Below are positions 9,977 to 20,159 of a DNA stretch of 44,062 nucleotides, in pieces. The notes beneath the pieces were generated by a model. The model was not told where the DNA came from and did not search any database. It saw only the letters and a list, made by a program, of their open reading frames with translations. This DNA is from Pelagophyceae sp. CCMP2097. Lineage: Eukaryota; Sar; Pelagophyceae. The position numbers and the translations under genes are program-made. Within the stretch, counting starts at the first letter, position 1, and each line of letters starts with the position of its first letter. Location of the stretch: NCBI GenBank assembly GCA_026770575.1, contig MU657217.1, positions 68,497-112,558 of the forward strand, written 5' to 3'.

Positions 9977-12821
9977 GAACGGCGGACGGTGCGGCGCTCT
10001 TGCGCGCATTTCGCCACGGCAAGGACCCCACCCGCCTCGGCGAGGCCGGCACCAACACCATCGCAGACCTCGTCGCCGCGTGTGAGTGCACGCCGTCCGT
10101 ATTGCCTTGGGGATGCAAAGACTGGGCCCGCCGCCGGAGGCTTTCCCGTGGACGCGCAGCCAAGAGGCATCCTGCTGAAGAGTTTATTTTATGGGCTCCT
10201 TTGGACTCGTTCCGAAGCGCATGCGTATTCGTTTATACGCCGGTCCGCCAGGTCGGCGCTCCAATGAACCTGACGCCCTCAGAGAGTCCAACAAACTCTG
10301 GCGCCGCGCCATCAAGGCAGCGGCGCGGCGGAAGAAGCGCGAGGCCATGACGGCGGAGCCCGACCACGTCTGCACGGCGCTCGCCGACGAGCTCGTCAAG
10401 GCAACGGCCAAGCTCGATGCTGGCCCGCTACCGAGGTCTGCAGGCGGGCGCCGATCGTCGTTCGGGTCGTCGACCGGGCGCCGATCGTCGTTCGGGTCGT
10501 CGACCGGCTCGGCGGCGTCGCCGGACGAGGCGCCCGACGACGCCGACGCCGGCTCGCCCGCCGCATTTGCGCTCGCGGGCTTCCGCGGCCTGCAGTGCGT
10601 CACGGGTGCGGACGCGGGCGCGGACGCGGGCGAGAGCGAAAGCTGCGAGTTGTTTTTCAAGAACGCAAAGCAGCTCCCAAAGGGCCGGTCGCCCGGCGGC
10701 CCCGTCAGATTCGTCGCCGACCTGGAGCGGACGCCGCGGGCCGGCGTGCCAAAGGCCGGCGACGCGTCGGCGACGAACGGCCGGCCGGCGTCGCTGTCGC
10801 CGACGACCTCGCAACGGCCGTCGTCGCCGTCGTCGGAGCACGGCGAGTTCGTCGACTGCGCTTCGGAGGAAGTATTGGACTGCGAGGGACGAAGGCATTC
10901 CTTGGGCCCGGGCGATTTGCTCTTGGAGATGGAGCGTTTAAGGCAGCAGCTGGCTTCCAAGGACGTGGAGCTCGCGCGCGAAAAGTCCGTCACGTCGGCT
11001 TTGCGGTTGAAGAGCTACGCCGCCTGTCGCCGAGGCAGCCACTCCGAGGCGCGGACGCTCCAGGCCCTCTGGCGAGGCCACGTTTCGCGATCCAGGCGCG
11101 CGCAGCTCCGGAAGCACGCCACGAGATGCGCGGCGCTGCGGCGCGGCGCTTCGGCGCGGCGCTTCTCAAGGCGCTTGGCGGCGCTGCGGCGGCGCGTGGC
11201 AGCGGCGCGGATCCAGGCCCTCGCGCGCCGTGCGGCGGCGCGGCGCCTGCAGAGCCTCGCGCGCGGCGACGCGACGCGGCGCCTGCAGGACTTTGCGCGC
11301 AGGCTGCTGGCCACGCGGGGCGAGCGGTCGAAGCTCGCAAAGCTCAAATGCCGCAGCCTCGCCGCGGAAATCGTGCGGCTCCGTGCGGTCGCAGAAACTG
11401 ACGCGGTCCATTATCGCACAGTTTCGCCCTGTTCGGCGGTCAAGGCGGCCAAGGCTTCCGCGCGCGAGGCTACCGCCGCCGAGCTGCGCCGGCTGGCGGC
11501 GGAGCTGGCCTGCGATGTCGCCTCGCTCTCCGGTTCAGCGCGGCTGCGGCCGTTGATGGACGTCATCTCGGCTGCATGCGTGCACTTCCCCGAGACGGCC
11601 GAGGCGGGCCTCCGCCACGTGCGCGGCCTCACCGACGGCGGCGACACCGCCGTGCTCCAGCGCTTGCTCGGCTGCAGCGCCGACGCTGTCGCGCTGCGCG
11701 TCTTGGACCTGCACGTGGCCGCGCCGGAAGCGGCGCCGGAAAACGCCGGGCATGCTTTAGCAGTCTTCGAACGCCTCGCGGCCTTTGAACCGCAGTGGAC
11801 GTGCTCGCCGCGCGCGATCGAGGTCCTCGCCGCGCTCGTCGTTTCGCCCGGCGAAACCAAAGACGTGGCCGCCAAAGCGCTGTCGCACTTCCGCGACCGA
11901 GATGGCTTTGCCGCCGACCTCCAACGCGTGCTCAAGGGCGCCGCGCTCGCGGACGGCGACGAGGCGGCGCTGATCGCCGCGGGCCTGCCCGCCGCGCTCT
12001 TCGAGCGACGAGCCACCGAAGCGCCGGCTGTCGAAGAACCGGCCGTCGAGGCACCGGCCGTCGAGGCACCGCCCGCCGTCGACGCGCCGGCCGTCGACGC
12101 GCCGGCCGTCGAAGAACCGCCCGCCGAGGAACCGACCGTTGAAGCACCGGCCGTCGACGCGCCGGCCGTTGACGCGCCGGCCGTCGTCAAAGCGCCGGAG
12201 GCGGCGCCGAGCACGGCGGCGCCGGCTGCCGACGTAGCCGACGACGCGGCATCCTCGCGGCGCCCGCGCTCTCCCTCGACGCCCGCTGCGGGCGACGCCG
12301 CGGGCGACAACGGCTACCTGCCGCTGCCTCCCTACGACGAATCGCCCAGCGAGGGTGGACACAAGTCGCCGCGCAAGAACCGCACGAGACGCCGGGGCCA
12401 CACGCCGCCGCACGGCACCGCGCCCGACGGGACGCCGTCGCCAGACATCGACGGCGACACGCCGCCGCGGAGACGCACGCCTTCAAAGCGGGGCCTCACG
12501 CCGCCGCGGCGCCGCTCGCCGCCGGACAGCACCGTGGCCCCGCCTCCGGAACCGAGCGCCGAGGTCCCGGCGCGGCGCAGCGCGCCGCGGGAACCGAGCG
12601 CCGAGGCCGCGCCGCGGCGCCGCTCGCCGCGGGAACCAGGCACCGAGACCACGACGCGGCGTCGCTCGCGAGAACGGGTCACCGGCGCGCACCGACACGC
12701 GCCGATGCCGAGCCTCGCGGACTCAAAGCCGGCGGACGCGCGGGCGGACTCGAAGCCGGCGGACGCGCCGCGGCCGCCTCGGTCGCCGCCTCAAAAGTTT
12801 GCGTGGGGTCGCCCGGTCTGA
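9977..12821 (+). CDS. IQ-motif, calmodulin-binding-like protein
   Basis: The bulk is an open frame to 12821. The simplest start is ATG 10191 (876 aa). A better model may be an exon 9977-10081 (after ttttaacag, ending at a gtgagt donor) spliced to 10252; the 170-nt intron is in phase and gives DLVAAC joined to RRSNEPDALRESNKLWRR. The true 5' end is then upstream and unknown. Numbering from 10191: a short coiled coil at about 245-275, then clustered IQ-like helices at about 285-375 (TLQALWRGHVSRSRR, RIQALARRAAARRLQSLARG, RLQDFARR). An alpha-helical region follows (about 400-610), then a VEAPAVDAPAV repeat (about 615-665) and a Ser/Arg/Pro-rich tail (PPRRRTPSKRGLTPPRRRS). IQ motifs bind calmodulin or EF-hand light chains. 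No motor domain is present. Confidence 0.7.
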
Positions 12822-13014
12822 GACCACTTTCCGGTCGTGAAAACGCGCTGGCTGCGTGGCTGCGCGGGGCGGCCCCCGCCGCGCGCGCCGACCACTGGTG
12901 ACTTCGAAGAAGCCAACTCATAGGATCCCTACTATTGTAAACTAAAGAATGACCAACGACAGTCGCCGCGGCCTGACGCCCGGGTGTGTCGTTCGCGGCG
13001 TTGGAAATGTCTCG

Positions 13015-14554
13015 TCAAGGCGATTGTTTACAGTCGGCGCCGTCCGCCGGCCGTGGTCGTTTTCGCGTCGGCGAGTCGTCCCCTGCAAAGCCACGGGGCA
13101 GCGCGTCCTTGAAGGCTTGCCACGGCAACGGCTCTGCGTCGTCTGCGACGTCGTCTGCGACGTCGTCTGCGCCCGCACCGCGGAGTATTCCGGCGAGGTG
13201 GAGCGCGTCGGGCGTCGCGACCGCAGAAAGCGCGGTCCTCGCGGCATCCAAATTCGTGGAGTCGACAAAGTTCATGGCGACGGCGACCGTTTTCCCGACG
13301 TTGGTCACGAAATGAGGGCAGTTGGACGGGACGAGGATGAGGTCGCCTGGGCACAGCGTCGCAGCCCACGGCGTGGCGCGGAGGCTGGCCGGGTGCCTCA
13401 CAGCGTCCTACGAGCGCCGTCAGAGCCTTCGACGGTCCCGGGGAGCGGCCTCTTCACTCGCCCCCGAGTCGCCAGGCGCTCACGGGTATCTGGGCATCTG
13501 CCTCGAAGAGGACGTCCATACTCCCGTCCCCGTAAAACGGGTAGAGCAGCCCCGCCTCTGCAGAGGGCCAGACGAGCCATTCCTTCTCGCCGGCTATCAA
13601 AGCCATGGCGAAGTGCGACGCCGCGGCGTCGACGTGCGTCGCGGACCTCGTGCCTCGCGCGCCGACGAAGAGTGAAGGCCATGAATTCGAATACATGTGC
13701 GACGACCCTTTTGAGAGCACGTCGCCCTGGAGCCACCGGGGCACGAAGAAGCAGTCGAGCAAAGACGGCGCGTGCAGCGGCAGCGACCAGTCGTGCAAGT
13801 AGTCTGCCGCGTCTGGCGCGGCGTCGGCGGCGACAGTGGCCAGGAAGGCTTTGACGTTGGTTTGCACCGCTGCCGCGTCGAGCGAGGCCCACCCGCGCGC
13901 TGTAGGCGACCACCGCTTCAGCGCCGCCGACGCGTTGGGCGGCATACGCTCTGCGAGTTCGGCGAGGGACCAAGAGGCGCGGCGGCCGCCGGCGACTGCG
14001 TCAGCGCCGTTTGTTATAATGCAAGGCACGCCTTCTTTGAGTAGACCGCGCACGTCCTGCACGCCCGCCGAGGCGTCGAGACGCACCACGGGCCGCACGG
14101 CGCGGCCTTTGTCGTCGCGGCCTTTGTCGTCGCGGCCTTTGTCGTTGAGGCAGTGCTTGCGTTGCTTCGCCGCTTCGCAGAGAAACGCCGTCCGCACGCC
14201 GGCGCGCCGCGACGAATCGTCCGAGGCGTCGAAGTGCTTCGACGCCAATGCGCGCGCCAGCAGCCCAGAAGCCTCTTCCAGGGCGCGCAAGTGCTCGGCG
14301 GCGTCGGGCTCGTGCGTCAACGCCTCGGCCTCGAGCCAGCGGCCGAGAAAAGCGTCCCTCTGCGCCGCGGGGACGGATCGGCGCAGTTTTGAAACGTGGC
14401 CCTGCACGAACGGCCTCGCCGCGGGTACGGATCGGAGCACGGCGCCGACGGAAGAAGGAGCCGCATCCTCGTGCGGCGCCTCGCGCCGGCGCCGCCGCTG
14501 CCACCGCGCGACGCCGACAAACGGGTCGGACTCGTCGATCTTAAAGCCGCGCAA
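13015..14554 (-). CDS. JmjC / cupin_8-type Fe(II)-2-oxoglutarate oxygenase
   Basis: Two exons: 14554-13484 and 13407-13015, with a 76-nt GT-AG intron that keeps frame (AQIP joined to DAVRHPASL). About 487 aa. A cupin_8-like entry is visible (GVPCIITNGAD, WSLAELAERM). The metal-binding H-x-D sits in GTRSATHVDAAASHFAMAL (His ~307, Asp ~309), and the distal His (~389) is in exon 2, in PGDLILVPSNCPHFVTNVG, so the 2-His-1-carboxylate triad is complete only after splicing. Family members hydroxylate proteins or demethylate histones; the substrate here is unknown. The frame stays open upstream to about 14629 without an ATG (codon 14554 is TTG), so an N-terminal start or first exon is missing. A DDKGR triple repeat lies at about 14110-14150. 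Gene is head-to-head with the WD40 gene. Confidence 0.75.
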
Positions 14555-14928
14555 AGGGCCGCCGCTCCGGCCGAGGAAGAGGGCAGCTGGGAGCCGGACT
14601 CGGGCCGCGTCGACGTCGAGCGCTCGAGCCGGACGTCAGGTCGGCTGGAAGTGCGAGGTCAAAATGTGTGTGTTGTAAACGGACGTCCGTAGCACGCTTG
14701 GCACGCGGCGTTGTCATTATGTCACAGTCGATACTCGTTTGACTTTGTTATGAGTGACGCCAGACTCGGGCGGTCAACGACGGACACGGAACAACGAGGC
14801 GCCGCGCCGCGCCCGGGCGCCGGGCATTTCGCGCCCGCGCCCTCGGCCGCACCGGCGCGACGCCGGCGCGCGCAGGAAGGCGACCTTCTGGTTCCGCTGG
14901 AGGTCCTTGAGCACTCTTGCCGGCGGCG

Positions 14929-16017
14929 ATGGACGCCGCCGCGGCCTGCGTCGCCAAGGTCGGCCGCCGGCGGCTCGCCGAGCCCGCGCCGGCGCTGGCC
15001 GTCTTCGAGCAGGCTGTGATCGCCGTCATCCTCCGCCAGGCGGCGTCGCTCAACGCGCTCCTCGTCACCAGGGCAGTCGCGCGCAACGCGCGCGCCGTCG
15101 CCCCGGCCGTGCGCCGGCTCATCTGGCGCGACCGCGTCCTCAAGAAACGCGGCGTCCTCAGGGGCCACACGGGCTACGTCTCGAGCTGCGCCTTTTCACC
15201 CGACGGCACGCGCCTCGTCACGGCGAGCAACGACGCGACGGCGCGGCTCTGGGACGCCGAGACAGGCGCCGCGCAGCTCACGCTCGAGACGGACGTCCTC
15301 TGGTGCTGCGCCTTTTCGCCCGACGGCGCATGCGTCATGACGGCGAGCAGCGACGGCAAGGCGCGCGTCTGGGACGCCGAGACGGGCGCGCTGCAGACGA
15401 CGCTCGAGGGCCACACGGGCAGCGTCTCGAGCTGCGCCTTCTCGCCCGACGGCCGGCGCATCGCCACGGCGAGCAACGACTGCACGGCGCGCCTCTGGGA
15501 CGCCGATACGGGCGCGCTGCAGCTCACGCTCGAGGGCCACGCCGACTGGGTCACGGGCTGCGCCTTCGGCCACGACGGCGCGCGCCTCGTGACGGCGAGC
15601 TACGACCGGACGGCGCGGCTCTGGGACGCCGAGACGGGCGCGGTGCAGGCGACGCTCGAGGGCCATACCGGCAGCGTCCTGGGCTGCGCGCTCTCGACCG
15701 ACGGCACGCGCGTCGCGACGGCGAGCAACGACCGGACGGCGCGCCTCTGGGATGCCGAGACGGGCGCGCTGCACGCGACGCTCGAGGGCCACTCGGACTG
15801 GGTCACGAGCTGCGCCTTTTCGCGCGACGGCACGCGCGTCGTGACCGCGGGCTTCGACAAGACGGCGCGGCTCTGGGACGCCTCGACGGGCGCTTTACAA
15901 AAGACGCTCGAGGGCCACACCAACGGCGTCCCGTGCTGCGCCTTTTCGCCCGACGGCCTGCACGTCGTGACGGGCAGCTCGGACAACACGACGCGGCTCT
16001 GGGACGTGGCGCTTTGA
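14929..16017 (+). CDS. Seven-blade WD40 repeat protein
   Basis: Single-exon frame of 362 aa from ATG 14929 (an in-frame TTG lies 12 nt before). An N-terminal helical leader of about 70 residues (LRQAASLNALLVTRAVARNA, APAVRRLIWRD) resembles an F-box-like or adaptor segment. It is followed by seven near-identical 42-residue WD repeats (GHTGSVSSCAFSPDG, TASNDRTARLWDAETGAL), which make one complete beta-propeller ending TTRLWDVAL. The high similarity among blades at DNA level points to recent expansion or conversion. WD40 propellers are protein-interaction platforms, so no enzymatic role is claimed. A paralogue with the same leader and end (TARLWDVSL) lies at 33222-34281 but is broken. The stop is only 36 bp from the stop of the convergent RING gene. 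Confidence 0.85.
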   Translation: MDAAAACVAKVGRRRLAEPAPALAVFEQAVIAVILRQAASLNALLVTRAVARNARAVAPAVRRLIWRDRVLKKRGVLRGHTGYVSSCAFSPDGTRLVTASNDATARLWDAETGAAQLTLETDVLWCCAFSPDGACVMTASSDGKARVWDAETGALQTTLEGHTGSVSSCAFSPDGRRIATASNDCTARLWDADTGALQLTLEGHADWVTGCAFGHDGARLVTASYDRTARLWDAETGAVQATLEGHTGSVLGCALSTDGTRVATASNDRTARLWDAETGALHATLEGHSDWVTSCAFSRDGTRVVTAGFDKTARLWDASTGALQKTLEGHTNGVPCCAFSPDGLHVVTGSSDNTTRLWDVAL

Positions 16018-16053
16018 CGCGCTTCTTGTATGTAAAACTGTGATTCTGATTCA

Positions 16054-16589
16054 TTACGTGGTCCGCAAGTCGAAGCGGCAGACGGGGCAGACGGGGTTCC
16101 TCCGGAGCCAGGTGCCGAGGCACTCTCGGTGGAAGAGATGGCCGCAGGGCATTCGGGCGTCGGTGTGTTCCACGGTGCTGAGACAAATCCTACAAACACA
16201 GTGTCGGGGGCAAAGGGCAGCCTCGCGGGCGCGCCGGCGCAGGACCCGGCGACTCACGCGCACTCGGATGCCGCCGACGCCGAGCTTCGTCTTCGTCCGG
16301 CGTCGTAGGAAAGGCGGGCGTCGTAGCGGGGGTCGTTGGCGAATCGCGCGGATTGCGAGTGCAATTCGCCGCCGAGTCTAGCCCAGGGCGCGCCCCAGGG
16401 CGGGTCCGAGGCCGAGTCGCTGCTGTTATGGGCCAGATCGAGGCCGCGCGGCTGCCTTCGCGGCGGCGCGGCGACGATCTCCTGGGCGAGGACTTGATGA
16501 TCGTCGAAAATGTCTCCAAGGTCAACCAAAAAGCGCTGCCGCGGCGTCACATGCGGGTCGCGCGGCGTCGGAGACACCGACCCGCGCAA
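16054..16589 (-). CDS. RING-H2 finger protein, probable E3 ubiquitin ligase
   Basis: Exon 2 (16189-16054) joins exon 1 (16589-16258) across a 68-nt GT-AG intron (16257-16190). The join completes the RING: SECAICLSTVEHTDARMPCG, HLFHREC, then CPVC. This is the C3H2C3 order (C-x2-C ... C-x-H-x2-H-x2-C ... C-x2-C) of RING-H2 ligases that recruit E2-ubiquitin. Exon 1 is low-complexity, with acidic and Ser/Arg patches. The 5' end is uncertain: the frame remains open upstream past 16589 (a TTG) with no ATG seen, so another exon is likely. No membrane segment was seen in the part available. The finger lies at the very C-terminus, a common arrangement in small RING-H2 proteins. Confidence 0.7.
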
Positions 16590-16764
16590 GTCGCCGCCCG
16601 AGCCTCGCGAAAAGAGGTGAAAGAGAGTTTTTGGCGGACGGCGGCCCCGCCTCGAGATGGAACCCTGCCTTTGGGATAGTGCCTCTGGGGATAGCCTCTG
16701 GTGCCGCCCGCGTCTTTGAAACTCCGTGACGCTTCCGGGTCTGGCTACGGGCCCGGGACGCGGG

Positions 16765-17733
16765 CTATGGACTTATAAGGTTCGATGCGATTTCGACAAT
16801 GGCCACGCGCAAGAGGCACAAGCAGCACTGCACGAGCACCGTCACGTGGAGCAACAGCGTCGTAGTGTGCCGCTTGACGCCGTCGCGCCGCGCCCCGTGG
16901 CTCGGCGCGGCGGCGAGCGCGGCCAGCGAGAGCAGGGCCACGCCCGCGGCGGCGGCGGCGGCGGCCTGGGCCACTCGGACCTGGAGCACCAGGGGCGCGC
17001 GGCCGCCGCCGACGCCGAGGGCGATGAGCGCCGCGGCGTTGACGTGGGAGCAGACGACTGCGATCGCCGCCGCGAAGCCTGCGGCTCGAGGCGTCGGCGC
17101 GCGTCTCGCCGCGGCCGCCGCCCGACGTCGCGTCCGCGCAGAGTCAAGGCGCACCGTGCCGCTCCCGCGCGCGCGTCATGGGCGCCTCGAAGAGCCAGGT
17201 GAGCCTGGAGGCGCGGCAGTCGCGGTGCGGCCCGGCTCCTTTGCGGTCAAGGCTGCTCACCAGCACCAGGAGAGCGTGGTGCAGAGGAGCTCGGCACCGA
17301 ACGCGGTGAGTCTTAGAGCGTGCAGCGTGTTGTCGAGCGACGACTCGAGCGGTCCGGTTGAAAAGCGAGTGAGCATCGTGCGAAAGAAGACCATCCTCCC
17401 GCAGCAACCGGCCCGGATGGCCTCGCACCACCCGCGCAGTGCCGCACTGGCGGCGGGCCGCGCCGCCGCAGGCGCCGCGGGCTCGATGGCGCCGCCGCCG
17501 CAGGCGCTGCTGCGGGCCGCGGAAGGCGCGTCGACGACGCGGCGAAGCTCGCCCTGGCCGCAGCTCCGGAAGCGACGCGCTCGGAAAACTCGTTTAGACG
17601 GATTTGAACGGATCCCAAAAAGAAACGCGGCGGCTCGCCGCGCGAAGCCGTAGAGGTCGTTGCGCTCGCACAGTCTTGTCGTCGTTTGAGGTGAGGGTTT
17701 GACGACGTTCAATGCAGTAACCTTGCACAACAA
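16765..17733 (-). CDS. Small multi-pass membrane protein, family not recognised
   Basis: Three exons join in phase: 17733(?)-17261, 17204-17155 and 17078-16765, with GT-AG introns of 56 and 76 nt. The joined region reads LCTTLSWCW-LTWLFEAPMTRARERHG-FAAAIAVVCSH. Four hydrophobic stretches are visible: around LRLTAFGAELLCTTLSWCWL, FAAAIAVVCSHVNAAALIAL, AQAAAAAAAGVALLSLAALA and LLLHVTVLVQCCLCLLRVAI. The N-terminal part (Arg/Ala-rich, before RMVFFRTMLTRF) is doubtful and may be intron or UTR; the first codon at 17733 is TTG, and the nearest ATG is inside RMVFF. The opposite-strand frame 16799-17653 is arginine-rich and is taken as a shadow. It is head-to-head with the desaturase gene. Confidence 0.55.
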
Positions 17734-18097
17734 TAGGAATTCCTAACTCTTTATCCGGATAATAATAATTGAAAGAATGGCTTCAATTCGAAAAATTGAC
17801 GTCGCCTTCGACTTCCTCTTCCGCGCGTCACCTCGCTACGGGAGGCCCGAGCGCTGCCGCGGCAGCGGCGGCCGCGCGCGGCGGCGGCGCGCGAGCAATT
17901 TGTGATTTTACAAATCCGTGCTTTTCGAGAACGGGCCGGCGACGGCGCCACGCCGCGCCTGCCGCTCGCGAGATGCGAAACCCTCCCGCTCCGTGCCGCG
18001 AGGCGTCTTCACGACGTTTGGTTATCGGCGATAGGAGGTGCCAGGTCATCCGATTTTGGTTCCCTTCCTCGGGTTGCTTTTTCCGGCGTCGCGCGCG

Positions 18098-19557
18098 ATG
18101 TGCAAGGCGCCGGAGCTGTCCGCGGCTTCGTCGGCGCCGGACGGCAAGCAGCTGCCGCGGTTCACGCGCGCCGACATTGCCTCGAAGAGGTGCGCTTGAG
18201 ATTCATGACGGTGGCGGGTGCAAGGGCCCCTTCGCGTGCGCGCCCCGTCGAGAGTCCCGGCCTCTTTCCCACGGGCTCGCTTAGGCATGACCTGGTGATC
18301 ATCGAGGATGAGGTCTACGACGCGTCTTCGTTCCGGTGGGCGCATCCGGGCGGCGCGCTCTTTGTAAGCGTCTTCGGCGGCCGAGACGGCACGCTCGCCT
18401 TCCAGTCGTACCACATGCGCGAGTTCCCAAAGCAGAAGATGTTGAAGTACCTCGTCGGCACTCTAGCCGCGTCGGAGACTGTGGTGAAAGCCGACCCTTT
18501 ACATCTCGACCTCAGCAAAAAGATCAAGGCCGCGATGCCAAAGGGCTCCTTCGCGCCCACTTCGCAAATCGTCAAGGCGTCGATGATCTTCGCCGCGGCG
18601 GTGGCCCTCGAGGCGTACCTCTTGATGACGAGTCGAACTTGGTTCGGGTCGGTCGCTCTGGGTCTGCTCTTTGCGCTCATCGGCTTAAATGTCCAGCACG
18701 ACGCGAACCACGGCGCCATGTTCAAAAACGGCACCGTCAACGCCTTTGCGGGCCTGGCGCAGTCGTGGATCGGCGGGTCGCAGCTGATGTGGGTCCAGGA
18801 ACATGTGGTGCTGCACCACCTCCACACCGGAGACGTCGACATGGACCCCGACGCCCAGCTCGCCCCGGCGCTCAGGGGCCACGGTGATGCGCCGTGGTAC
18901 CCCTGGATGCGCCTCCAACATTTGTACGTCTTCGCCGCCGAACTCGGTTACGGCGTCGTCCCGCTGTTTGTGGCCTTCGCAGAAGTCTTTGCCATGCGGC
19001 ACAAGTTCGAGAAGAAGTTCGCCTTGTCCAAACTGTCCTGGCCCTGGGCCGTGCAGTCGACGCTGATGCATTTACTCTTCTACGGGCGCATGTTCGTCGT
19101 GCCCGCGTTGGTCGCAAAGGCCGCGGGCAAGTCCGTCTTCGTCGAGCTCGCGCAGGTCGCGTCCACGGTGGCCGTCGGCGGCGGCTACCTCGCCTTCTTC
19201 TTCTTCCTGTCGCACAATTTCGACGGCGTCCATTTCGTCAAGGGTGCGGAAGCCGCCGGGCACGCGACGTACGACAAGGGCTCCGGCTTCTTGAGGCAGC
19301 AGGCGGCGTCTTCGAGCAACGTCGGCGGCGCCAAGCTCTGCTTCGTCAACGGCGGGCTGAATTACCAAATCGAGCACCACCTCTTCCCGCGCGTGGCGCA
19401 CTCGCACTACCCGGCCATCGCGCCCATCGTGAAGCAATTCTGTCACGAGCGCAAGATCCCCTACGCGCACTTTGACACCGTCGGCGAGAACATCGTCTCC
19501 GTGATGTCGTACCTGCGCAAGACGGGCGACCCTTTGTATCTCTTCAAGCACGACTGA
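18098..19557 (+). CDS. Cytochrome b5-fused front-end fatty acid desaturase
   Basis: Two exons, 18098-18189 and 18285-19557, joined across a 95-nt GT-AG intron (454 aa). The splice gives RADIASKRHDLVIIEDEVYD, the start of a normal cytochrome b5 domain; the longer unspliced frame from 17902 is judged false. Seen: b5 heme motif HPGG at residues 51-54; histidine boxes HDANH (169-173), HVVLHH (204-209) and QIEHH (392-396). Gln instead of the first His in box 3 is the mark of front-end (delta-4/5/6/8) desaturases, which act on long-chain PUFA in ER or plastid membranes. Hydrophobic spans lie at about 115-160 and 255-320. Length suits the family. Regiospecificity cannot be read from the sequence; diatom delta-5-type enzymes look closest in layout. 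Confidence 0.9.
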
Positions 19558-19687
19558 CCTCTCCGAGGCGGCCCTCGACCGGACGCAAAAGGCCGCCCCA
19601 ACCGCTGACCCGGGCGAGAATGCTAACAAAACGCGGAAACTGTCCCGGCGGCTCCGCGGGATCTGAGAGACACCATCTGCCGATCGG

Positions 19688-19726
19688 CCCAATCTACAGA
19701 TTGGGCGGCCCAATCTGTAGATTGGG
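19688..19726. repeat. Pair of adjacent hairpins built from CCCAATCT/AGATTGGG
   Basis: Two 18-nt palindromes, CCCAATCTACAGATTGGG (19688-19705) and CCCAATCTGTAGATTGGG (19709-19726), lie 3 nt apart. Each has perfect 8-bp arms and a 2-nt centre (AC and GT, which are complementary to each other). The four arm copies can therefore pair in alternative ways, including a cruciform. Confidence 0.85.
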
Positions 19727-19850
19727 GCATTCGTCCAATCTGCATTAATAAAAGCTCCGCGTGTAAATTCGGTCGGGTTGTAGTGCGTCGTTCGTGGCGT
19801 GCGATACAGCGTTGGAAAGGCCTCGTCGAGGCGCATGTTTATATGTAAGA

Positions 19851-19903
19851 AACTAACCTAACCCCTAACCCTAACCCTAACCCTAACCTAAAACCTAACC
19901 TGA
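19851..19903. repeat. Interstitial telomeric repeat (CCCTAA)n
   Basis: About eight perfect and imperfect CCCTAA/CCTAA units in a row, with the perfect core near 19864-19888. The unit implies TTAGGG-type telomeres for this organism. Its position inside element A suggests capture during break repair or element insertion, not a chromosome end, because genes continue on both sides. Confidence 0.85.
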
Positions 19904-20159
19904 CTTCTAATGGCTCTAACTTCTGCTAAACGTCGATCGAGGCAAAGCGGACGACATATCTCCATCGTAGAATTCAAAACTAAGCAGCCCAATTATATCA
20001 GATATCGCGTCCGTCCCGTGCATCGCCACTCTCAAAGAATCGACAGATTGGGCCGATCTGCAGTTTGTGCATCTCAGATCCGAGGACTCCCGTTGCGGTA
20101 TATATATACTGGGCCCATAACCCGTAACGACCCGCTAGGGGTCATTACGACCTACAATG

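Larger units (their letters stand above)
19648..20092. mobile_element. Candidate non-autonomous element A with long imperfect inverted ends
   Basis: The left arm (about 19648-19705) and the reverse complement of the right arm (about 20043-20092) share ggatctgaga, then ctgc-gatcggcccaatct, with roughly 80% match by eye over ~45 nt. The 14-mer gatcggcccaatct (19682-19695) has its exact reverse complement at 20045-20058. The interior is AT-richer than the genes, has no coding frame, and holds hairpins and an interstitial telomeric array. No clear target-site duplication was identified, so the exact borders are uncertain. Confidence 0.5.

Noticed and set aside
14754..16043. Plus-strand 429-aa Arg-rich frame over the WD40 gene
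   Set aside because: Out-of-frame reading of the WD40 repeats; the repeating RRDGRR pattern follows from the blade DNA repeat.
16799..17653. Plus-strand 284-aa Ala/Arg-rich frame
   Set aside because: Opposite strand to four hydrophobic segments that join across two phase-correct introns; the minus reading is better supported.
17902..18284. Unspliced N-terminal extension of the desaturase frame
   Set aside because: Reads through an intron with no similarity; splicing 18189 to 18285 gives a normal cytochrome b5 start.
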